A stretch of 64,000 bases of DNA from Streptomyces sp. WAC 01529 (GTDB taxonomy: Bacteria > Actinomycetota > Actinomycetes > Streptomycetales > Streptomycetaceae), in NCBI RefSeq assembly GCF_003945545.1, contig NZ_CP029617.1:3297001-3361000 (forward strand), given 5' to 3'. The position numbers and the translations under genes were made by a program. Of the stretch, positions 27,814-35,164 are shown in pieces (within the stretch, counting starts at the first letter, position 1; each line of letters opens with the position of its first letter). The notes beneath the pieces are model-generated. The model was not told where the DNA came from and searched no databases. It saw only the letters and a list, made by a program, of their open reading frames with translations.

Positions 27814-28479
27814 TCAGCCGCCGCCCTGCCGCTTGCGCAGATAGTCGCTCAGCTCGTCCAGCTCGGCGCGGACCTGGTGGATGCGGGCAGGCGCGGGCGG
27901 CGCGGCGGGGGGCGGGGTCTGCCCGCCGACGGGGGTCTGGCCGCCAACAGGGGTCTGCCCGCCGATGGGAGCCTGCTGGACCACGGGGGCCTGCTGGACC
28001 ACGGGAGCCTGCTGGGCCACGGGGGCCTGCTGGGCGGGGGGTTCGGGGGCGGTGGGCTGCTGCGGCGGGTAGCCGTAGGCGGGCCGCGTCTGCTGCTGCG
28101 CGTAGCCGGGGAAGGACTGCGCCCCGGCCGCGTACCGGCTGAAGTGCCGTATCTCCGCGAAGAGGTAGTAGGCGACGGCGGCCATCAGCGTGCAGAGCAG
28201 GACGATCATGCCCGCGTTGCCCGGCCCCTGGAACTCGTCCTCGCCCGGGTCCACCCCGATCAGCACGAGCCCCGTGATGTCGAGGGCCGTCACGACGGCG
28301 AGGACGACCCAGTCGTACGCCTTGCGGGTCACTATGGCGAGCCGCAGCAGCGGGGCCCACGCGAGCAGGCCGCAGGTCATGACGGCGAGCGCTACGAACA
28401 CCACGCGCAGCGTCACCTGTGTACCCCCTGGCGGGGGCGGCGGTTGCCGCTGCGCGTAGCCGTGGCCGTGGCCGTGCAT
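27814..28479 (-). CDS. Integral membrane protein with Gln/Pro repeat tail, kinase partner
   Basis: A 221-aa protein not recognised by family. The N-terminal His/Gly/Pro-rich leader (1-20) is followed by three hydrophobic segments (about 22-45, 55-78, 88-110). A cytosolic-looking tail then contains short tandem units QQAPVV and GGQTPV (about 140-185), and the C-terminus is a short charged helix (HQVRAELDELSDYLRKRQ). It is 2 bases upstream of the Ser/Thr kinase gene. It could be a membrane docking partner or substrate of the kinase; this is inference from spacing only. Confidence 0.8.
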   Translation of the reverse strand: MHGHGHGYAQRQPPPPPGGTQVTLRVVFVALAVMTCGLLAWAPLLRLAIVTRKAYDWVVLAVVTALDITGLVLIGVDPGEDEFQGPGNAGMIVLLCTLMAAVAYYLFAEIRHFSRYAAGAQSFPGYAQQQTRPAYGYPPQQPTAPEPPAQQAPVAQQAPVVQQAPVVQQAPIGGQTPVGGQTPVGGQTPPPAAPPAPARIHQVRAELDELSDYLRKRQGGG

Positions 28480-28614
28480 GGCTGCTCCTGGTACCTGAAG
28501 GACGAACGAATGCGGATCGAGCGTATAGGCCGACCACGGGAAGCGGTCCCGGGTTGTACCGAACCCTGTACCGAACCGTTGTCGTACTGGTCACGCGGCC
28601 TCCGTGGGAGCGTC

Positions 28615-30678
28615 TCACTCCGGCGGAAGCGTGCCTTCCGTCAGTCCGTCGTGCATGCCGCGCACCAGCTGCTCGCCGAGCCTGCCCGCGAGGCGCAGGG
28701 CGTCCTCGAAGGCGGCGAGTTCACGGAACCGCTCGCTGTGGCCCCGCTGCCCTTCGAGCGGCAGCCGGGGCAGCCGCAGACGGCGGACGTCGAGCCGGGC
28801 GGAGGTGGAGGCGTAGCTGCTGGCGCGGCGGTGGTTGGCGGTGCCGCGCAGGAAGCCCGCGACGAACCACGGGTCGAGCGCGGCCGGGTCGGGCCGCAGC
28901 AGGGTGAGGCCGCGGCCGAGCGCGGCGCCCGCGGTGGCCTCGTCGATCACGCGGGCCGCGGCGCCGCCGCCGGAGACGGGGACGACGACGTCGCCGGGCT
29001 CGGTGCGGACGACGGTCTCGTCCGGGGCGCCCTCGTGGGCGGTGCCGGAAGGGGCGCCGCCGGTCAGCACGTCGTGGTCGGTGAGGACGGGGACGCCGGT
29101 GGCCCCGGCGCCGGTGCCGGTGTGCAGGGTCAGGGCGCCCGCCCTCGCCAGTTCGCCGATGGTGGTCGAGGGCGGGTGCGGGGCGCCGGCGGGCTCGTCC
29201 GGCGCGAGGGCCGGTGTCAGGTCCGCGGCCCGGCGCAGCGCCTCGCCGAGGCTCTCCCGTACGGTCGCCAGTTCCGTGCTGCCGCCGCCGGTGGCGGGGG
29301 GCGGCAGCCTGCGGGCGGGGGCCAGGTCGACCTCGTCGTCGAGGAGTTCGAGCACCGGCACCGAGCGGGCGAGGCCGGGGCGTTCCTCGGCGGTGCCGTG
29401 CCGGTCGAAGGCGCGCCAGGCGTCGAGCACGGCGTCATGGACGGCGGGCCAGAGCTGTTTGTCGCGCCCGTCGGCGGCGAGGACCCCGGCCGCCTCGACC
29501 AGGAGCAGTTCGGGGGCGGGCGGTGCGGCGGGGCCGGGCCTGCGCAACACCCAGACGTGCAGGGGGAGGTTGTAGGGGGGCGCGGCGCCGGCCGGCAGGG
29601 CGATGACCGCGCGCAGGGCGCCGCGGCGGAGCAGGTCGGCGCGGATGCGGCGGCCCGAGCGGCGGGAGGCGGCGGCGGGCGGCATCAGCAGGACGGCGGT
29701 GCCGCCGTCGACGAGGCGGGCCAACGCGTGCTGGACCCAGGCGAGTTCGGATTCGGCGCGGGCCGGGAAGCCGTACTCCCAGCGGGTGTCGTAGGCCAGT
29801 TCGTCGTGGCCCCAGTTCCGTTCGTTGAACGGCGGGTGGCAGAGCACGGCGTCGGCCCTGCGGTCGTCGTAGGCGTCGGCGAGCAGGGTGTCGGCGGCCA
29901 TGGTGCGCACGGTCGCGTCGGAGTGCAGGGCGAGGCGCAGCGCGGTGAGGGCGGCCAGTTCGGGCGCGCTGTCCTGGCCGTACAGGTACTGGTCGGGGCG
30001 CGGCGGGACGGCGCGCAGCAGGGCGCCGGTGCCGCAGGCGGGGTCGAGGACCGTGCGGGCGGGGGCGGCGATCTGGGCCAGCTCGGCCATGAGCGCGGCG
30101 GGGCCCGCCGGGGTGAGCGTGTACTGGCGGGGGTTGGCGTCGGTGTGCCGGCCGAGCAGGAACTCGTACGTCTGCTTGGCGCCCAGCTCGGCGGCCAGCT
30201 CCGCGACGCCGCGCAACAGCGGTACGGACGGCTGGAGTTCGACGGGCTCGGGGACGCGCACGGCCCGCCTGCGCCGCACCCCGAACCGCATCGCGACCAC
30301 CTCGTCAAGCTCGCCCGGCAGGAGCTGGGCCATCCGCTCGTCCGACACCGCGCTCACCGCGAGCCAGGCGGAGGGCCTGTCGCGGACCAGGAGCAGGGCA
30401 CAGCCCGCGTGCAGGAGGGCGGTGACGGGTCCCGCGGGGTGTCCGGCGAGCTGCTGCCAGACGCGTTCGCGCAGGGGGACCTCGATGAGCTTGCCCTGGG
30501 CGCGCAGCCAGCGTTCGACGTCGGCGAGCGCGAAGGCGGGGCTGGTCTCCGTGCCGCCGACGGGTCTGGGGAAGTCCCCGTGCCTGCGGCGCCAGTTGCT
30601 GACGGCGGCCCGGCCCACCCCGGCCAGCCTGGCGATTCCGGCGGCGGTCACCTCGGTCGCGTCGTCCCGCGGCTTCAT
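28615..30678 (-). CDS. HTH - N6 adenine methylase-like - TRD protein with altered catalytic motif
   Basis: A 687-aa protein related to type I modification subunits (HsdM). An N-terminal helix-turn-helix (about 9-62: GIARLAGVGRAAVSNWRRR) is followed by a helical region, the SAM motif DPACGTGAL (212-220), an expected catalytic motif reading HPPF (281-284) where active enzymes have (N/D/S)PP(F/Y), and a C-terminal region resembling an HsdS target-recognition domain (about 540-680: GDVVVPVSGGG, LDPWFVAGFLRG, DVRRLRLPRLPLEGQ). No restriction subunit is nearby. ATG 30678 is the natural start. It may be a solitary methylase with changed activity or a DNA-binding protein built on a dead methylase. 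The fold is sure, the activity is not. Confidence 0.88.
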   Translation of the reverse strand: MKPRDDATEVTAAGIARLAGVGRAAVSNWRRRHGDFPRPVGGTETSPAFALADVERWLRAQGKLIEVPLRERVWQQLAGHPAGPVTALLHAGCALLLVRDRPSAWLAVSAVSDERMAQLLPGELDEVVAMRFGVRRRRAVRVPEPVELQPSVPLLRGVAELAAELGAKQTYEFLLGRHTDANPRQYTLTPAGPAALMAELAQIAAPARTVLDPACGTGALLRAVPPRPDQYLYGQDSAPELAALTALRLALHSDATVRTMAADTLLADAYDDRRADAVLCHPPFNERNWGHDELAYDTRWEYGFPARAESELAWVQHALARLVDGGTAVLLMPPAAASRRSGRRIRADLLRRGALRAVIALPAGAAPPYNLPLHVWVLRRPGPAAPPAPELLLVEAAGVLAADGRDKQLWPAVHDAVLDAWRAFDRHGTAEERPGLARSVPVLELLDDEVDLAPARRLPPPATGGGSTELATVRESLGEALRRAADLTPALAPDEPAGAPHPPSTTIGELARAGALTLHTGTGAGATGVPVLTDHDVLTGGAPSGTAHEGAPDETVVRTEPGDVVVPVSGGGAAARVIDEATAGAALGRGLTLLRPDPAALDPWFVAGFLRGTANHRRASSYASTSARLDVRRLRLPRLPLEGQRGHSERFRELAAFEDALRLAGRLGEQLVRGMHDGLTEGTLPPE

Positions 30679-30791
30679 TGCAGCAGCTCCCCTCGTCGCG
30701 CGGGGTCAGTCGCGCGGAGTCGAGCATACCCAGAGCACCATCCGCACGGGCGGCTTCACGCGCGTTAACCCCCGATTCACAGAACCTCATG

Positions 30792-30821
30792 TTGACTCGG
30801 TTCACAGGATTCTGGTGTGAT
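30792..30821 (+). promoter_or_regulatory. Probable promoter of the lipoprotein gene
   Basis: TTGACT (30792-30797) and TGTGAT (30816-30821) with 18 bases between, 34 bases upstream of the ATG at 30855. The -35 box is close to HrdB consensus; the -10 is weaker. Confidence 0.4.
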
Positions 30822-30854
30822 GACTCCACCGAACGACTTCTCTGGGGGGTTCCC

Positions 30855-31622
30855 ATGCGTCACCACCTGCGTCACCCGCGTCTGCGCCGTACCGCGATCG
30901 CCGCCGTCTGTCTCGCCACCGCCGCCACCGCGGGCCTCACGGCCTGCGGCAGCGAGGGCGGATCCGCGAAGAAGGCCGACAAGGGCCCCTTCGCCGGCAT
31001 GTCCGGCGGCAAGATCGCCGAGAAGGCCGTCAAGGCGACCTCGGGCGCCAAGTCCCTGCGCATCAAGGGCGATGTCCCGGACGGCGAGGGCGGGATGCTC
31101 TCGCTGAACATGGCCATGGACACCAAGGGCAAGTGCGCGGGCACCATGGGCATGAACAAGGAGGGGTCGATCGAGTTGATCGTCCCGGGCAAGACCGTCT
31201 ACATGAAGTACGACGAGGAGTTCCTGCGCGCGCAGAGCAAGGGCGAGCCCGCGGCCGACGTACAGGCCACGGTGGACATGCTCGCGGACCGCTGGGCGAA
31301 GACGAAGGCGACGAGCGCCGACGCGAAGGAGATCGCCGCGTTCTGCGACCTCGACACCGTGCTCGCCGACTTCAAGGGCGTCAGCTCCGTGGCCCGCAGG
31401 GGTGGGACGACCAAGGTCGACGGCACCCCCGCGATCAAGCTCATGGAGACCGACGGCAAGGAGAAGTACACCCTCTACGTCGCCACCGAGGGCAAGCCGT
31501 ACCTGCTGCGGGTCGACACGGAGAAGGGCGGGAAGGTGGACACCCTGAAGTTCACCGACTACGACAAGCCGGTGAAGGCGAAGGCGCCGACCGGCGACGT
31601 CCTCGACTTCGACAAGCTGTAG
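30855..31622 (+). CDS. Secreted lipoprotein, LppX/LprG-like
   Basis: A 255-aa lipoprotein with a basic signal peptide (RHHLRHPRLRR) and lipobox LTAC, Cys at about residue 31. The mature part, rich in Lys and Asp, resembles the LppX/LprG type barrel of actinobacteria (SLRIKGDV, GTMGMNKEGSIELIVPGKTVYMKYD, GTPAIKLMETDGKEKYTLYVATEGKPYLLRV). These carry lipids in mycobacteria; in Streptomyces the role is not established. Start ATG 30855 follows a G-rich stretch, with a promoter candidate at 30792-30821. Single gene, divergent from the methylase gene. Confidence 0.88.
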   Translation: MRHHLRHPRLRRTAIAAVCLATAATAGLTACGSEGGSAKKADKGPFAGMSGGKIAEKAVKATSGAKSLRIKGDVPDGEGGMLSLNMAMDTKGKCAGTMGMNKEGSIELIVPGKTVYMKYDEEFLRAQSKGEPAADVQATVDMLADRWAKTKATSADAKEIAAFCDLDTVLADFKGVSSVARRGGTTKVDGTPAIKLMETDGKEKYTLYVATEGKPYLLRVDTEKGGKVDTLKFTDYDKPVKAKAPTGDVLDFDKL

Positions 31623-31638
31623 GGCTGCCGCGGCGCGC

Positions 31639-32382
31639 CTACAGCGTGTGCCGCACCCATATGTTCGGCTCCACGTATACGCCGTAGCCCCGCGCCGGTT
31701 CGCAGTGCACCGGCACCAGGGCGCCCGGCACCTCGACCGGGCCCTCCTCGTCGAAGGGCAGCCCGGTCCACTCGCGCCACTGCGCGGTCGAGCCGGAGAC
31801 CGTCATCGAGGCGTGCGCGACCTTCTCGATGACGCCGCCCGCGCGGACGTGCACCCGCAGCCACGGGTCGTGCGGCAGCCCGTCCTCGCGCGTGCGGCGG
31901 GCGTACTCGTCGATGGGCGCGGCCGGTTCGAGGTGCTTGGCGTTGGGGCGTACGGGCGCGACCACCTCGGTGAAGCCGCGGGCGCGGGCGTTCTCCCGCA
32001 TCGCCGCGAGCATCCGCCCCGATATGCCCCTGCCCTGCGCGGTGAGGTCCACGGTGATCTCGATGGCGCTGACCGTGTCGGGCTCCTTGCCGTGCCGCAG
32101 GTCGGAGAAGGCCCAGAGCAGGACCTGGTCCCAGCCGCCGTCGGGCAGTTCGCCCCCCGCGCGGCCGCGCAGGGCGAGCGGGACGCTGAAGGCGCGGGCC
32201 ACGACCTTGCCGGTCCCGTCCGTGGCGACCAGGACGTACTCGGGGAGGTCCGCGACGATCCTGCCGATCAGGGACCAGCCGACGGGGTCGTGGAGGATGA
32301 ACTCGGGCCAGTCCTCGGCCATTTTCCAGAGGGGGCCGACGAGTTCTGGCCGCTCGGCCAAGGTGGTGATCTTCAGCTCCAT
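31639..32382 (-). CDS. GNAT-family N-acetyltransferase
   Basis: A 247-aa protein of the acetyltransferase fold. The acetyl-CoA pyrophosphate loop is visible as VDLTAQGRGISGRML (motif A, QGRG, about 111-125). The C-terminal part is longer than a minimal GNAT and ends in a Trp/Val-rich segment. No substrate is suggested. Upstream there is no good SD; TACCCT lies 8 bases before the ATG, so the transcript may be leaderless, which is common in Streptomyces. It converges with the lipoprotein gene ending at 31622, only 16 bases away. Confidence 0.82.
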   Translation of the reverse strand: MELKITTLAERPELVGPLWKMAEDWPEFILHDPVGWSLIGRIVADLPEYVLVATDGTGKVVARAFSVPLALRGRAGGELPDGGWDQVLLWAFSDLRHGKEPDTVSAIEITVDLTAQGRGISGRMLAAMRENARARGFTEVVAPVRPNAKHLEPAAPIDEYARRTREDGLPHDPWLRVHVRAGGVIEKVAHASMTVSGSTAQWREWTGLPFDEEGPVEVPGALVPVHCEPARGYGVYVEPNIWVRHTL

Positions 32383-32441
32383 GCGGGGGTAGGGTACGCG
32401 TCCCTCCGGGTGGGCGGCATGGAATTACCTGCGGCAACGTC

Positions 32442-32572
32442 GTGGCTGGTCGCGCAGTTCCCCGCGCCCCTTCGGGGCGCATACCTCGCGGGACGCCACC
32501 CTGGCCGGAGGCCCCGAAGTGGCCCCGAAGGGGCCCTGAAGGGGCGCGGGGAACTGCGCGGCCAGCCCCCAC
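32442..32572. repeat. Dispersed palindromic repeat, copy 2 (paired inverted arms)
   Basis: The left arm (32442-32480) starts GTGGCTGGTCGCGCAGTTCC and continues into GCGCCCC-TTC-GGGGCGC. The right arm (32538-32572) is its inverse (GAAGGGGCGCGGGGAACTGC and on to CCAGCCCCCAC). Together they can fold into one long cruciform of about 130 bases. It lies just behind the HNH lipoprotein gene (stop at 32591, minus strand) and upstream of the GNAT gene. Confidence 0.85.
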
Positions 32573-32590
32573 TCGGCCGCAGATATCGCC

Positions 32591-33325
32591 TCAGTCGGCG
32601 CGGAAGCGGGGCGGTGCGCTCGTCGGGGCGGGGCCGGTCGGGAGTTTCCTGTCGGGGCAAGCCGACAGGACCTTCCTCATCGCCCGCTTCTCGGGCGCCG
32701 TCACCCACACCCCGTACTTCTTCTTCACCCCGACCTGTCCGGCCACGTACGCGCAGCGGTACGCCTTGTTCGGGGGGAGCCAGGTCGCCGTGTCGCCGTC
32801 GCCCTTGCTGCGGTTGGGGCCCGCGTCGACCGCGAGGAGGTTCAGCGGGTCGTTGGCGAAGGCGATGCGCTTGGCCGGTGCCCACTGGGCCGCGCCCTTC
32901 TGCCAGGCGTCCGAGAGCGCGACGAGGTGGTCGATGTCGACCTGGCTGCGGCCGCGCCGGAACGTCACGTCCTTGCCGGAGTACGGGTCGGGCGCGAGCC
33001 TGCCCGCGACGACCTGGCAGTCCCCGCCCCGGTATCTGACGTCCTTCAGGTCCCGCTTGAGTATGTCGTCCCGGGTGGGACAGCGATTGGAGTCCGTGTC
33101 GGCCCAGGCGCTGCCGAACCGGGCCCGGTCGTAACCGGTCTTGGGCGCACGGCCCTTGACCGTGAGCGTGTCGACGGCCGCCAGCGCGGACCCCGCCTCG
33201 GCACCGGCACCGGCACCGGCACCGGCACCGCCCCCGCTCCCGCCGTCCGTCCGCACGTCGCAGCCGGTGAGCAGCGCGGGCACGGCGACCAGCGCGAGCA
33301 GGGCCGAGGTGGTGCGCCGGTTCAC
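32591..33325 (-). CDS. Lipoprotein with HNH nuclease domain (GmrSD C-terminal/DUF1524-like)
   Basis: A 244-aa exported protein: signal peptide with lipobox LLTGC (Cys about residue 22), a short Gly/Ala linker encoded by five GGCACC hexamer units (33200-33230), then an HNH-type domain with IDHLVALSDAWQKGA (DH motif), FANDPLNLLAVDAGPNRSKGD (N and N-R-S-K-G motif) and WLPPNKAYRCAY. This is the pattern of the secreted DUF1524/GmrSD_C nucleases of Streptomyces. It is probably a surface-held nuclease, for DNA scavenging or defence. The GTG start overlaps the MOSC stop by 4 bases (GTGA), so translation is coupled. Confidence 0.9.
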   Translation of the reverse strand: MNRRTTSALLALVAVPALLTGCDVRTDGGSGGGAGAGAGAGAEAGSALAAVDTLTVKGRAPKTGYDRARFGSAWADTDSNRCPTRDDILKRDLKDVRYRGGDCQVVAGRLAPDPYSGKDVTFRRGRSQVDIDHLVALSDAWQKGAAQWAPAKRIAFANDPLNLLAVDAGPNRSKGDGDTATWLPPNKAYRCAYVAGQVGVKKKYGVWVTAPEKRAMRKVLSACPDRKLPTGPAPTSAPPRFRAD

Positions 33326-34035
33326 CGTACGACCACCGTGTCGCCGAGGGCGAGCGGCGCGGGCGTCACGACGTCCGTGTGGATGCCGATGCACATGCCG
33401 CGGGCGGCGGTCAGCGTCTTGAGGACGCGGTTGTCCTCGGGGAGGCCGGGCTGGGCCTGGGTGACCATGACGCAGCGCTTGACGCGCTTGATGCCGCGCA
33501 GCCGGAGCGGGGCCGTGTCCCGGCCGCCGCCGAGGACGATCTCGCGGCCGATCCAGTCCTCCTCGATCCAGGGCTCGTCGGTCTCCACGACGATGTTCTT
33601 GCGCAGCCGCCGTACGTCGACGGGGTCGGCGTCACCGAGCAGGCCGCCGAGCGCGCGGAGCGAGGCGGTGCCGATGAGGGAGACGGGGGAGACGTCCTTG
33701 AGGCTCTCCGAACCGTCCTCGGCCTCACGGACCAGTTCGACACCGTCGCCGAAGCGCTCGGGGACGCGGGGGTCCCCGGGGCGCAGCGTCGCGCCGTCCG
33801 GCGCGGTGATGACGGGCAGGCCGTCGTCGTCGTACGCCGCGTAGTGCTCCAGGAGCCCGGGGATGCGGCGGAAGCGCGGGTGGTTCTTGCCGCTGCCCAG
33901 CTTGCCGTCGGCGCAGCGCAGGGCCCACCGCCGGTCGCCGATGGCGCCCCCCGCGTCGAACTCCAGCCGGTCGTGCTCCTCACCGAGCATCGACTTCACC
34001 GGGAACCTGCGCAGCCCCACGACCTTGAGCGTCAC
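33322..34035 (-). CDS. MOSC-domain protein
   Basis: A 237-aa protein with the N-terminal beta-barrel (MOSC_N: LRRFPVKSMLGEE) and C-terminal MOSC domain containing RGIKRVKRCVMVTQAQPG (with the conserved Cys of the family) and GMCIGIHTDVV. MOSC proteins (as in Moco sulfurase C-termini, YiiM and mARC) bind molybdenum cofactor and sulfur. GTG 34035 has GGGAGAG upstream; the longer ATG at 34161 overlaps the divergent lipoprotein promoter. It is coupled to the HNH lipoprotein gene downstream, though no functional link is known. Confidence 0.9.
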   Translation of the reverse strand: MTLKVVGLRRFPVKSMLGEEHDRLEFDAGGAIGDRRWALRCADGKLGSGKNHPRFRRIPGLLEHYAAYDDDGLPVITAPDGATLRPGDPRVPERFGDGVELVREAEDGSESLKDVSPVSLIGTASLRALGGLLGDADPVDVRRLRKNIVVETDEPWIEEDWIGREIVLGGGRDTAPLRLRGIKRVKRCVMVTQAQPGLPEDNRVLKTLTAARGMCIGIHTDVVTPAPLALGDTVVVR

Positions 34036-34175
34036 TGCGCTCTCCCCTCCCCTGGGCGGACTTGGCGACCTCCACGGTAGCTGCCGCGCGTCGCGGGCCG
34101 CGGTCCGCCTCCTCGGCCCGGAACGCCGGGGCAAAAGCCGTACCATCTGCTGATCCGTCACGCTTCAGGAGATCC

Positions 34176-34589
34176 ATGCACAAGCGCCTGCGCCGACTCG
34201 CCGTCCTGCTCGCCGTCATCGCCGTCGGCGCCACGGCGTGCGGCCCTTCCGACGCCTCCTCCGCTCCGTCCGCGAGCACACCGACGGCAGTGAGCACGCC
34301 GACGGCGCCGAGTGCCTCCCCCAGTGCCCGGGGCAGGGGTCTGAAGGGCGCGGCGGCCGCCTTCTACCTGCGGACGCTGCGCAAGCACTACCCGGATCTC
34401 GACCACATCAGCGACGACGCGCTCGTCGCGGAGGGCGACGCGCTGTGCACCATCCGGGGCGCGGCCCTCGGCGAGCAGTTCACGAAGTCCATGCGCCGGC
34501 TCGGCACGTCCAAGAAGCAGACCTCCCGCATCATGGGCGCCGCGCACGGCCTCTGCCGGGACGAGGACGAACAGCTGTACAAGGACTGA
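34176..34589 (+). CDS. Small DUF732-like lipoprotein
   Basis: A 137-aa lipoprotein. The signal peptide ends in lipobox GATAC (Cys about 22), followed by a Ser/Thr/Pro-rich spacer (23-55) and a helical C-terminal domain with two cysteines (DALCTIR and AHGLCRDED) that fits the DUF732 pattern of small secreted actinobacterial proteins with one disulfide. AGGAG precedes ATG 34176. Divergent from the MOSC gene. Role unknown. Confidence 0.82.
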   Translation: MHKRLRRLAVLLAVIAVGATACGPSDASSAPSASTPTAVSTPTAPSASPSARGRGLKGAAAAFYLRTLRKHYPDLDHISDDALVAEGDALCTIRGAALGEQFTKSMRRLGTSKKQTSRIMGAAHGLCRDEDEQLYKD

Positions 34590-34624
34590 CGCGGCTTCCG
34601 GGGGGCGGGTCCCGGGGCCCGGGG

Positions 34625-34643
34625 GATTACCTCCGCGGTAATC
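34625..34643. promoter_or_regulatory. Operator-like palindrome upstream of the SnoaL-like gene
   Basis: GATTACC-TCCGC-GGTAATC is a perfect 7-bp inverted repeat with 5-base spacer, 66 bases upstream of the ATG at 34710. Its size fits a dimeric repressor or MerR-type site. No adjacent regulator gene is seen. Confidence 0.5.
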
Positions 34644-34709
34644 GACCCTCCCCCCGCTCCCCGGCAGGATCGGGCCCATCAGCCGAGTCCGGAGCCGAGG
34701 AGAACCCCC

Positions 34710-35117
34710 ATGACCGCCGAGCACACCCGCGCCACCGTCCAGGAGTTCCTCGCCGCCCGCGTCGCCGGGGACACGGCACGGCTCACCGCCCTCTTCGCCG
34801 ACGAGGTCGACTGGCTGCTCGCCGAGAACCCCGCCGTGCCGTGGATCAGGCCCAGGACCACGGCCGCCGAATGCGCCGCCCAGTTCACGGAGTTGATGGA
34901 GCACACCGTGCCCGAGGACGCCCGTGCCCGCGTCGACACCTTCCTCGTCGACGGCGCCGACGCCGTCCTGATGGGCCACGTCTCGGGCACCGTACGCGCC
35001 ACCGGCAAGTCCTTCGAGGGCCCCTTCGCGCTGCGGCTCACCGTGGAGGAGGGCCGGATCACCCGGCACCACCTCTACGAGAACAGCCTGTCGATAGCCG
35101 AGGCGTGCACCGCCTAG
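34710..35117 (+). CDS. SnoaL-like / NTF2-fold protein
   Basis: A 135-aa protein of the NTF2-like cone fold, ketosteroid-isomerase/SnoaL-type. It begins with the typical helix (HTRATVQEFLAARVAGDTARLTALFADEVDWLLAENP) and ends in strands containing EGPFALRLTVEEGRITRHHLYENS. Members are isomerases, cyclases or dehydratases, or bind small ligands; no catalytic set can be named here. It follows a palindrome at 34625-34643 that suggests inducible control, and converges with mfd. Confidence 0.85.
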   Translation: MTAEHTRATVQEFLAARVAGDTARLTALFADEVDWLLAENPAVPWIRPRTTAAECAAQFTELMEHTVPEDARARVDTFLVDGADAVLMGHVSGTVRATGKSFEGPFALRLTVEEGRITRHHLYENSLSIAEACTA

Positions 35118-35164
35118 GCCCCGCAGCACCGCCCAGGCCCCGGAGCGCCCCCGTCGGCCCAGCG

